From the NCBI RefSeq assembly GCF_025698545.1, contig NC_068571.1, positions 43,557,733-43,621,732 on the forward strand: 64,000 bases of DNA, written 5' to 3'. This DNA is from Gossypium raimondii (taxonomy: Eukaryota; Streptophyta; Magnoliopsida; Malvales; Malvaceae). Below, piece by piece: positions 54,691 to 64,000 of the stretch. Within the stretch, counting starts at the first letter, position 1; each line of letters begins with the position of its first letter. The position numbers and the translations under genes are program-made. The notes under the pieces were generated by a model. That model saw only the letters and a program-made list of their open reading frames with translations, ran no database searches and had not been told where the DNA came from.

Positions 54691-55375
54691 TGTGGGTGTG
54701 GGGGAAATTTATAAATAAAATTGCAAAACAAATTGGCAAAGACAAGCACTTTATAGCATCAAAACAAATTGAAATTGGGACCTATAACACATGGGAGTGG
54801 GTGGGAGTCCAACCAAAAGCTAAGATTCTTTTTTGTGTGCAAAATGTTGGTTGGAAGCACACACACCCTTTTGGTTGCAAAAAAACTCATTGAATGTGCT
54901 TAGCATAATGGTGCTAATATGTCAATCAAAGGTTTTCTCTCTTTTGTAATGCCGTCTGTTTCCATTTACATGATGATTTCAACTATGCTACTTGAATTCA
55001 AAATTTAGGTTAACATCAGATGTAATGATGTGCCTGTCATAAGTATCTAATGGGGGAGCTAGAGAGGCAAATAGTGATTTTGATCCTTTAAAATTGGTAG
55101 ATTTATTTGAAATCTATATAAGTTACTATATTTATAATTTACTTTTAGCCTCTAAAAACGATTTTTATAGCTTTACCTTCGTCATACCTTTGTTTTTTAT
55201 GCAAAGTATGATTAAACAAATAAAATTATAAATTAAAATTTTGAACTAAAAACCTTAAGAGGAAAACCGAGTTGACATGAAATTGACTAATCAATTTCTT
55301 TTTAGGAATGATTTGAAATGAATTAGACGGTTTTATTGTGTTAAAATTTTTACTAACCTGACTTTTTATGTAATT
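54691..55375. other. Intergenic, nothing recognised
   Basis: No supported gene. The open frame 54690-54893 (+) has no domain. Confidence 0.35.
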
Positions 55376-55379
55376 TTAA

Positions 55380-55955
55380 ATTAATTTTTCTATTATTAAA
55401 TAAATTAATTTAGTCTCTTATTATTAAAAAGAATGAAATAAGACTAAATTGTAATAAGTTAACATTTATTATGTAAGAAATTATATGAATTTTTTCTTTT
55501 TCCGTTGCAATTCTCTAAAGAAAATTTTTCATTTTTAACTCAATTAAACATATGGGCAAAGCAAAAAACATTTGTGGGGCAAGAATTAAGTTACATGTTG
55601 TTATGGGAGCTAAAATATAACTTTACCATTTTTAGCTTATAGCTTTATATATTTTAAAGAATTAAATTAAAATTTTATCATTTTGGACACAAATTACAAT
55701 TTTACCATGTACTAACTTATAATTTTATAAAATTTATAGACAAACATCCAATTTTCCATTTTGGCCCCTACCAATCCCTTGGAACCGCTCATGGTTAAAC
55801 ATTAGATAATATTTTTAAAAACATTAAATGCTAATTATGTTAAAATTTGGTCTTATTTGATTCTTTTAATAGTATAGGAATTAAATTACTACATTTAATA
55901 ATAAAAGACTAATTTGATCTAGTCCCTTTAGACGAAACTATCGGTTACTTTCACC
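55380..55955. repeat. Foldback MITE-like element, family 1, degenerate copy 3
   Basis: The right end (CTAGTCCCTTTAGACGAAAC...GTTACTTTCACC) matches the family-1 end. The left arm (AATTAATTTAGTCTCTTATT, AATAAGACTAAATTG) pairs with CTTATTTGATTCTTTTAATA...AATAAAAGACTAATTTG on the right. About 200 bp of extra sequence in the middle explains the greater length. Confidence 0.5.
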
Positions 55956-56735
55956 TAATTTTTAATTTGTTGATTGTTGAATTTGATAATATATAATTAA
56001 ATTTGTTGTGCTTGTTTAATTTTAAATTGATTTGATATCTCAATAATATTGATCAGAATAATTAAAAATATTTTTCATCAAATAAATAATTACAAAATTT
56101 TAATTTATTCCTATGTAAAATTCAAAAATACTAATAATATACAAAATTATGAGGGTGCGTTGAATTAATTAAGTTTGTATAAATATTATGTGTTATTTGA
56201 AGAAGAAAAAAAGAACATGATATGACTATGATAAGACCGATCAACGTTACATGAAACATTGATGTTCAGTTCCTCCATTATAGCATTGTTTAAGCAATAA
56301 TGCATGCATGTTTTGCTGTAAACCCCAATTGAAGGGGTCTCTCAATTTAATTTCATGACAAAAACTATATCAAATGTTTTTTGTTTTATGTATAAAGTCA
56401 GGATCCGAGCAATGGCCCATTGATTGAGAAGTGTGTTGAAAGGGCATCTTATGTTTTACAAAGCATGCACGAAGCAAAAAAAAAAAAAAAGGTTTTCCTT
56501 CTAGATTTCGTACCCCATATGAGCCATTACATTCTTCTTCTTTTTTTACTTTATTTTCCAAAAGTCAAAACATATGTTTCGATTTACAGTTTAAGGTATT
56601 TAATTAAATCTTTTAAACAAGTAGCTTTTTACCTTCAACAACAGTTATATATGCCCCTTTGACTACCCGCTGGCATACCTCCTAATCATTTCGCCTCCTG
56701 CACAATTTGCAAGATCGATATGTTTTAAGGTGGCT
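55956..56735. other. Intergenic, nothing recognised
   Basis: AT-rich. The open frames at 56370-56662 are shadows of low-complexity sequence. Confidence 0.35.
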
Positions 56736-56739
56736 CAGT

Positions 56740-57300
56740 TTGTAACTCACCTTTTAACTTGGGGACAACTATTGTTATGCCACTTTTGATATGGAAACGT
56801 ATCAGCATGACAAATTACCTAAGAGATGCATGTAAATAACTCTCCTCTTTTCATTATCCAGATATGGTGGTTGACCCTCTCGGCCTCCCGAACATTTTGT
56901 TTCCATCTAACCTTCTGATCTTAGTAGAAAAGTTTTGACCACATGCTCCCTTCAAATTGTTCTTGTTTAACTACTTTTACAAGCAAACTACCCGAATGAT
57001 AGGCACCCGCTTTTGAAAGACATTGGACCCCAGTTGAGCACAACAACCTTATATTGTTTCACAATAATAATAGAATGAGTCTCACTATACACATCCTTCA
57101 CGTACTCTCTAATGGCAACTTCTTTGCAACATCTTGCCACGTCTGGACTAGCAAACAAAGAACCTCCACTATATACCCCTTAACACGACAAAGAATAGCA
57201 ACCCTAAAGCCCTCTACCTTCTCCTTTAACCTCTCAATCTCTTTCTTCCTTTTATTTATCTTCTCTAGCTATACTCTTTGTTAGGGTAAATCAATCTTCT
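56740..57300 (+). repeat. Possible LTR fragment
   Basis: Begins with a purine-rich GGGGACAACTATTG followed by TGTTATGCC, is C/T-rich with an ATATACCCCTTAACACGAC stretch, and ends near ACTCTTTGTTAGGGTAAATC. Composition and start resemble the inverted LTR-like arms at 61.2-62.5 kb, but no partner LTR is seen nearby. Confidence 0.3.
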
Positions 57301-58265
57301 TTAGTACCACCCCATCCTCCTCCTTATTTTTTCCTTTATTAATAATGTTGTTGATATTTACATTTCGTGTATCATATGTGTATTGGATTGTTTTCCTTCT
57401 TTTTTTTGTTTTGGATTTTGCTGTGGTTTTTTTTAATCGTCAGAGTTTTGTTAGAAATCATTTTCGTGCTTTTTGGTCATTTGTCTACCTCAATGTTTCA
57501 AATTAAAACAAGAATAGATTTTGACATGTCAATGTTCGGTAACATGCTTCTTTGATAAGTTGAATTTGTTGTTTCTTTGCAAGTATATTTCAATATGTAC
57601 GTACAAAGAAAAGGAGTGATGTTGTGGATGAGACTCTGGCACTATTGAAATAGATAAAAATTTTGAATTTTTAACAATTAAATTCGAAATCTATTATCAC
57701 AATTATAATTATATAAACAGTTACTATTAATATGAATCATTATAAATAAGGTCGTACAAATGTAAATATTATGTGTGGATTTTCAATTTAAATTTTATTT
57801 TGATTTAAATTCCATCAACTATTAGTTGCAATCATAGTAGTATGAATCTATTAATGGTACTTGATAAAAACTCAACAAATTACTTCCCAAACTCTTTCCA
57901 TGATTAAGCTCCAACGAAGAAAATGGTACAGACTTTAAAAGTAGTTGGTTGAATCATAGGAGTTTTATTGGTTTGTAGAATTCATTTGAATAAATCAAAG
58001 TAGAAAAATTAGTTTAATTTAGCTCAATTGATTCAACCCTTTATTTTAAATTAGTAAATTACACTAGATGTCTCAAATTATGACCAGAATTTTTAAATTA
58101 ATTTTTATAATTTAAAATATTTTAATTAAGTCTTCAAAATATTAATATTTATTAAATACAAATTTTAAATTTCACATATTAAAATGAAAATTAACCTAAA
58201 TACTAATCCAAAACCTAAATCATAATTTTAAAACATATGGTGCGGTGGACATAACCCAAAGTAAT
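57301..58265. other. Intergenic, nothing recognised
   Basis: AT-rich, with T-rich open frames only (57367-57555). Confidence 0.35.
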
Positions 58266-58380
58266 GATGTATATATATATATGTATGGTGATGAATTGAT
58301 GTTTTGACTGTAATGTGAAGATTGCATCTCATTGATTCAGTTTATGTGCCTTCCATGAGCAATAAATATATGGGAATACG

Positions 58381-58757
58381 GATAAAAGTATGATAGACAT
58401 CTTTGTATTAAAAAGTAGTAATATTTTGTTTTCTTTATTTAAAAATAAATAAATTAATTATTGTACATTAGATTAAAGAATAAATTGAATCATTTTTATC
58501 GTTAAAAATTTATTCTTGTACGTTAGAATGAGGTTTATGTAACACGCTACGTAAAATTGTTTGGTTATTCCATTAATCACGCTAATTTTAACTCTAGAAT
58601 TAGATAAAAATTTTAATAGAAAGGATCATCTACTTTTCGATCTAACCTACAATGATTAATTTACCTATATTTTGAATAAATGAAATAAAATACAATCGAC
58701 CTTTAATACAAATCCTTTTATTATACTTTTAATACAAATACTTTTATTATACTTTTA
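58381..58757. repeat. MITE-like foldback element, family 3, copy 2
   Basis: Starts GATAAAAGTATG and ends ATACTTTTACCCC. The arms carry TTAGATTAAAGAATAAATTG and its inverse GATCTAACCTACAATGATTA, around a centre with GTAACACGCTACGTAAAA. Non-coding. Confidence 0.65.
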
Positions 58758-58876
58758 CCCCAAATATTATGTATATATGGTGATGAATAGAGCTTTTGAT
58801 TGTAACCTGAAGAGACAAGTATGTCATTGATTTAGTTTTCGTGCCTTCCTTAAGGAATAAATATATTGGAATATGA

Positions 58877-59243
58877 AGAAAAAATTACTATGGAAATTTT
58901 TATACTAAAATTGGGTTGTATTCTATCTTTTACATTCAAAAATAATAAATTAATCTTTGACGTTAAATCAAAAATAAATTAGTCATTCTGTTGAAAATTC
59001 TATTCATTTTATTATTAAAATTAGTTCATTTATATCAATATGAGGTTTACGTGACACGTCACGTGTAACTATCTAGTTATTCAATCAATCATGTCGATTT
59101 TAACTGTAAAAATAGATAAAATTTTAACAAAAATGATCAAATTACTCTTTTGATCTAACATATAATAATTAATCTACTCATTTTAAAATAAAAAATAAAA
59201 TACAATTTAACTCTTAATACAGTATATCGATACTTTTACCCAA
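58877..59243. repeat. MITE-like foldback element, family 3, copy 3
   Basis: Same structure as 58381-58757; centre GACACGTCACGTGTAAC, right end CGATACTTTTACCC. Arms of about 100 bp pair around TTTGATCTAACATATAATAA. Confidence 0.68.
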
Positions 59244-59312
59244 ATATAATACATGTATGGTGATGAAATGAGGTTTTGATTGTAATGTGACGAGACAAGC
59301 ATGTCATTGATT

Positions 59313-59407
59313 CAGTTTCTGTGCCTTCCATAAGCAATAAATATATGGGAATTGGCAGCACCGATGAGTTGCTTGGCCTTGGCGGTATCCAAAGTGTAAA
59401 AATCCAT
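59313..59407 (-). other. Orphan first-exon-like open frame of 31 codons
   Basis: Minus strand, starting at a good ATG (GTTGCCATGGAT) and reading MDFYTLDTAKAKQLIGAANS to a stop at 59313. The composition is more gene-like than its surroundings, and a TATA-like CTATATATAA lies about 120 bp upstream on the same strand (59523-59533). No splice donor is obvious and I do not recognise the protein. Probably the 5' edge of a host gene left behind when the local duplication formed. Confidence 0.3.
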
Positions 59408-59619
59408 GGCAACTTGTTTGGTGCAGAGTATCAGAATCCATTTACAAACACACACACATGTAAACATTAAAATATATATGTACGCGTGTGCATTGAGGGT
59501 TTAAAACAAAAGTGATGTAAGCATTATATATAGGTTGATATGTCCAAGAATGAGGATGGACCACCACACGTGAAGTCCCTTTTGTCGCATTCGCCGCTGC
59601 TATAATATATATAAATGAA

Positions 59620-59973
59620 GGTAAAACTACCATAAAAGTATTTGACATTTTTTCATTTTTACTAAAAAAGAAAAAGTAATTTTGTCTATAAATATTAGTT
59701 CAAAGAGTAAATTATTTTTTTATTAAAATTTTTATTTGATTTTATTGTTAAAAATTGGTGTGACTGACAGAATAACCAAACAGTTACATTTGACGTGTCA
59801 CGTGTTCCTAATGTCGATGTTTATCGACTCGTTTTTAACAATAAAAATATATGAAATTTTTAGGAATGATCAATTTACTCTTTAATCTATTATACCTTGA
59901 CTAATTTGTCTATCTGTGAGTAGAAGAGGTAAAATGTAATCCATCTTCTAGTACAATGCCTCCAATACTTTTA
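59620..59973. repeat. MITE-like foldback element, family 3, copy 4
   Basis: Ends CATAAAAGTATTTGACATT (left) and CCTCCAATACTTTTACC (right). The arms pair via AAAGAGTAAATTATTTTTTTA and AATGATCAATTTACTCTTTA; centre GACGTGTCACGTGTTCC. Confidence 0.66.
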
Positions 59974-60259
59974 CCATAAATGAATAAAGCAGCATTGAAT
60001 CCTTGAATTTATACATGTTATTTATTTAATTCTATAAGATAAAATTATTGAAAAAGACAAAAAGATAAATTAGAATAAAATTATTTGGTATTTTGTCGAT
60101 AGAGTTTTTAAATTTTAAATTTTATAAGTAGAATAAAAAAAGACATATATCCTATTTGAAGTATAATAAAAATAAAAGCATATGATAATATTTAAATTTA
60201 GTTGTGAAATTAAAATATTCAAATACAATTCTAATTAAAATTGGGATTTTATTCTTTTA

Positions 60260-60527
60260 GGTAAATTATAGTAGTAGTCACTCAATTATGAAAAATTACA
60301 AAATAATTACCCAACTATTAATAAAATTCTTTTGATCACTTGACTTATGAAAAGTTATATTCTATGGTCACCTAACTATCTTGGATTTTTATTGTTTCTA
60401 TTTTGACGTTAACTAGCTAGTGACCGAAAAGATAAAATTAAATAGTTAAGTGGTAATTTTGTATTTTTCATAGTTGGGTGACAAAAGAAAATACTAATAA
60501 TACAATGGGTATTAATATAAATTACCC
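60260..60527. repeat. MITE-like foldback element, family 4
   Basis: Left GGTAAATTATAGTAGTAGTC and right (reverse complement) GGGTAATTTATATTAATACC. Paired inner modules are CAATTATGAAAAATTACAAAAT with AATTTTGTATTTTTCATAGTTG, and CTAACTATC with the GTTAACTAGCTAGTGAC hinge. About 270 bp, non-coding. Confidence 0.68.
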
Positions 60528-61185
60528 TATTATTTGTGAAGTAGTGGCAAGAAGGATAAGAAAGGTAAAAAAGAAAAGAGGGATCCATTCCAAATAATTC
60601 AGATATTTGTTTTTATATTTAAAATATGCTGTTAATAAATGATAGGTGAAAAAATCAGTGAACAAAACAAGTGCACGTGGACAGAAGTAACCACACGTGC
60701 ACTCAATCATCATATGAATTAAAACCCCACAAACCACTTCTTTTTTCTTTTTACTGCTATGAATAAACCATTTTATTAAAAATTTTAAAAAAATTAGTTT
60801 TTAGAAATATTTTTCAAAATATTCCGATAATTATAAGCCGCTATGAATTTAACTTAAAGATACCATGACCTTCACACTTATATGACCTTAACACTTGGTG
60901 GCAATGTTTTGCCTTTTTTCTCATGCATCTTTTCCTTTATATATTCTTCAAAATCTACTGACTCTAAACTTATTTTAATTACTTTCAAATTTTATTGCAA
61001 CTCGTTTTATCATGTAAGTGCTATTTTTGGCCAAATTTATGGTTTTAGTGTTATTAAAATTATCAAAAGTTATTTTGGCCAACATTATTGTTGATAGAAG
61101 TGTTCAACAAGAAAGGGGATGGGAGGAGAGGGTGGTGGTCACAAAGAGGTCAGTTCACATAAATAAGCGGAGAGTCAAAGTAAGG
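60528..61185. other. Intergenic, nothing recognised
   Basis: No supported gene. A CACGTGGACAGAAG/CCACACGTGCAC pair near 60675-60700 forms a short imperfect palindrome. The open frame 60882-61094 (+) has no known domain. Confidence 0.35.
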
Positions 61186-61189
61186 TGGG

Positions 61190-62460
61190 AGTAAGACATA
61201 CTAGGATGGTAAAGAAGATAGAGTGTTAAGGTTAAAAGCTTAAGGTTGTAGGAGGGGAAAGATACTTTCTTCATCGTTCTTCAGGGTATTTATAAGGGGA
61301 GGTCTCGTGTCTAGTAGTGCCACGTCACCAACAATATGGGTGGTGGTCCGCTTATGCAATCGGCCAAGTGGCAGGCCAAATGTTCTCAAGTGTAGTACTG
61401 CTCTAACATTCCCTTTGTTAAGGTACTATAAGATTGTTACGCCCTAATGGTCCCTTGATGGTCCCCTCTTGGAGATAAAGATATTCTCGCTAAAAAATGG
61501 GTAATCTAGAGGACGAGGCGTACAGGTGCTACCAGTCGGGTGATGCAAGGTAGAAAACCAGTCGGGCGATGCTAGGTAGAGAGTCATCCAGAGGTGTCTC
61601 TCAAGTTCCTTCTCGTGGTGCCATATGTCCGAAAGGTGTAAGGGGTATAACAATTGTCTCAACATGGTGCGTTTCATAATGCAATAGTCTCAACACTTTA
61701 CAGCCAATGCCATCAGGACACGTGCCCCCTATAATAACACGATTCATCATTAGCCCCCTCCCCATAAATTGTGACTTAGTTTTTCATTTAATGCAAATGT
61801 CTTAGAATCTTCAAAATGATTCTTCATCTCCAGCAACATCCTTGGCACGCACAAGTACCTTTTGGTATTTTGAACCATTTGCCACTTCTTCTATGTCAAT
61901 TACTAGTCGCTACGATTGCCTACGAAAGGTTTTAAAACAAGCCATTTTATAACCTACCTTTTGATTTAGGGGGGGGGGACAATTGTAATACCTACACCTC
62001 TCAAACACATGGCACCATAGGTGGCTATTTGAGACTTGAGAGACACCGTTGGATGACTTTCTACCTTGTATCGTCCGACTGGAGTTTCGCCCTACATCAC
62101 CCAGTAGCTAGCCACCTGCATGTCTCGTCCTCTATACTATCAACTTTTTAGTGGGAATGCCTTTATCTCCAAGAAGGGACTACGGGGACTACCGAGGGAC
62201 CATTGAGGAGTAACAACTTTATACTACCTCAACAAAGGGAATGTTAGAACAATACCACGCTTAAGGACAATTGGCCCACTTGGCTAATCACATGAGCGAG
62301 CCACCACTCGTACTATCAATGACATGGCACTACCAGACCCAGGGCCTCCCACTTATAAATACCCTGAGAAATGATGAAGAAATGATCTCTCCCCTCTAGC
62401 AACCTTAAGAACTCAACCTTAACACCCTGTCTTCCTTACCATCATAACTTTCTCTAGCTC
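61190..62460. repeat. Large inverted repeat with LTR-like arms
   Basis: Left arm about 61190-61665 and right arm about 61985-62460 are complementary: TAGAGTGTTAAGGTT with AACCTTAACACCCTGTCTTC, AGGGTATTTATAAGGGGAGG with CCTCCCACTTATAAATACCCT, CTAACATTCCCTTTGTTAAG with CAACAAAGGGAATGTTAGAA, and AGAGTCATCCAGAGGTGTCTCTC with GAGAGACACCGTTGGATGAC. The spacer is about 320 bp. The right arm has a TATAAATA box and is preceded by a run of nine or ten G (61971-61980) resembling a polypurine tract before TGTAATACC. The arms therefore look like two LTRs in opposite orientation, or the ends of a large foldback transposon. Arm divergence is considerable, so it is not recent. Confidence 0.7.
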
Positions 62461-64000
62461 TCTGCCTACGTAGGTGAAATTAGATTAAATAAGTTAATCA
62501 AATCACTTGCATTGAAATTTGATAATTCATCTAACCTAATATTGTATAAAATTCATATAATGAGATTTTTTTTTTACAAAAAAAATATTACAACTATAAT
62601 TATAAGTATAAGTATAATAACAAATAATACATATTCAAATAATTATTGTTAAAATCAAATTATTATAATACAAACACAATAGAACTTAAAGTAGAATCAT
62701 AAAATTTAATTAAAGCGTAGTAAAATCTTAAAAACCCCACAATAATTTACATGAAATCTCAAAACCTTACCATTAAATCTAAGATCTCAATCACAAACAT
62801 CATATAATAGTTGAATCACAAAGAATCTGTTGAACCAATAAAAAACTATATATGTGCGTAGGGCTGGAAATTAGTCGATAATGAATTGGAAAAATAATCT
62901 TTAAAAAAAAAAAGCAGAAGAAAACAAAAAAGAGGCCCTCGTGCAAGTGCAACAACTGGACATCACAACTTTTGTACTCAAATTATTATTAAATTGTGAG
63001 CTGCATGTGTGCGTCTGGGTAAACATTCTTTTTTATCGACTAGACATGCAACTGTTAGAATAAAAAGGTTTTATGATTTAATTGATTGAATTGTAATTTT
63101 AATTTGTTATTCCTTATTTTTTTTTTTTATAATATCAGTTTGAAGTAATCTTATTTTTAAACCAAATAGAGAGGGTGTTTCAAGATGTGTTAAATTTTTC
63201 TTTTGAATATATATTTAGGGGTTTATTGGGTATTTCCAATCAAATACCAATATTTGTGTCGGCAATACTTCTTTACAATATTTTATATTAAAATCGACTA
63301 AATATTGTATTTCAAATTTCTTTTGAAAATTTTGTGAAATTTTAATATGGTTTTCTTATTCACAAGCAATAAAATTTGAGATTAAGGCCTTGCTCCATTT
63401 CTAACCAATCAATATTGTCGTTTTCTTTCAAAAAAATTTATTATTTTTCATTTCCTCAAAATGTAATAAACTAAAATCATAATAAATATAATGAAATTCC
63501 AATAATTCAACTCTCATTAAACTAAAATTTTATCGGTAAATACCATTTTATTATTAAAACTAAGAATCACTTTTTGGCCATTAAAACTTTATTCCTTTTG
63601 AAAGGGTAAATTATACTCAATCTCACTAAATCACCTAACTTCAAAACGTAAATTTACTAATAGTTTAGATAAAAATAAAATAAATATTTGCATAAATAAA
63701 TCAACTTTGTCACTAAACTAAAATCTTATTTTTTTTATTAAAAGTAGTAATTAGATTGAAATCAAAATAAATATAAAAAGGATTTGCATGTGCTAAAATT
63801 CTAATAATTCAAATTTGTCATTAAAGTAAATATGATTAAAAGTAAGAATTAAGACAGATGATTCTTGGCCATTAAAAACCCAATCTTTTATTTTTGTTTT
63901 CAAACTACTTGAAAATTTTTTTGAAAGCAAGAATGAAATGCATATATTTTTCTTTAGTGTCAAACCCTTTTCTAAGGATCCCAAATGGATCCTACACTTT
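62461..64000. other. AT-rich intergenic to the window end
   Basis: No gene, RNA or defined repeat is supported. 63540-63900 has repeated AAACTAAAATTTTAT and GTCATTAAA phrases suggesting an old decayed repeat. Confidence 0.35.

Larger units (their letters stand above)
58266..59973. repeat. Threefold tandem duplication of a gene-edge segment plus MITE
   Basis: Three consecutive units begin near 58266, 58762 and 59235, spaced about 495 and 475 bp. Each starts with TATGGTGATGAA, continues with TTTTGAYTGTAAYSTGAAG, CATTGATTYAGTTT, TGCCTTCC and GCAATAAATATATGGGAAT, and ends in a copy of MITE-like family 3. The third unit is longer and keeps a short first-exon-like open frame and a TATA-like box on the minus strand. 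Confidence 0.7.

Overview
This is plant nuclear DNA: AT-rich, with introns bounded by GT-AG, plant-type peptide hormone precursors, FERONIA-like receptor kinase remnants and heavily nested transposons. The PMD-carrying Mutator-like element, the Ogre-like Gypsy leader and gag, the 2.6 kb Gypsy LTR and the short foldback elements resemble repeats I remember from cotton (Gossypium, Malvaceae). That assignment is inference, not a database match. I saw no tRNA, rRNA, CRISPR or organellar genes.

Only two genes look intact. They are a tandem pair of small secreted cysteine-rich peptides of the RALF type (938-1297 and 3172-3507, both +). Four pieces of one FERONIA-like (CrRLK1L) receptor kinase family lie in the same window at 8640-9012 (-), 31696-33724 (+), 39890-40782 (+) and 42291-44722 (+). 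All four are broken by stops, frameshifts, truncation or transposon insertion. RALF peptides are known ligands of this receptor family, so ligand-type genes and a decayed receptor-type cluster sit within about 45 kb of each other.

The rest is mostly transposons. 4.5-6.1 kb holds a decayed LINE. 9.0-25.7 kb is a nest: an Ogre-like Gypsy element on the minus strand (5' LTR, primer site and gag start on the right; LTR pieces, polypurine tract and tandem repeats on the left), a second Gypsy LTR of 2.65 kb inserted in the gag, and a 6.84 kb Mutator-like element (17474-24316) with a perfect 9 bp target duplication inserted in the 5' LTR. The Mutator element carries a MuDR-type transposase and a plant mobile domain (PMD) gene, both inactivated. 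27.66-31.48 kb is an internally deleted Copia element. 35.9-39.9 kb is a second Copia, split by a 2.9 kb solo Gypsy LTR with a perfect 5 bp target duplication. 46285-51684 is a PIF/Harbinger-like element with transposase and Myb/SANT-like genes. The right third is gene-poor and contains foldback elements, a threefold local duplication (58.27-59.97 kb) and a large inverted repeat (61.19-62.46 kb).

No wholly new system is demonstrated. The points most worth following are the RALF pair with its unusual ICYG variant next to receptor remnants, and the two-gene Mutator element with telomere-like repeats between its convergent genes.
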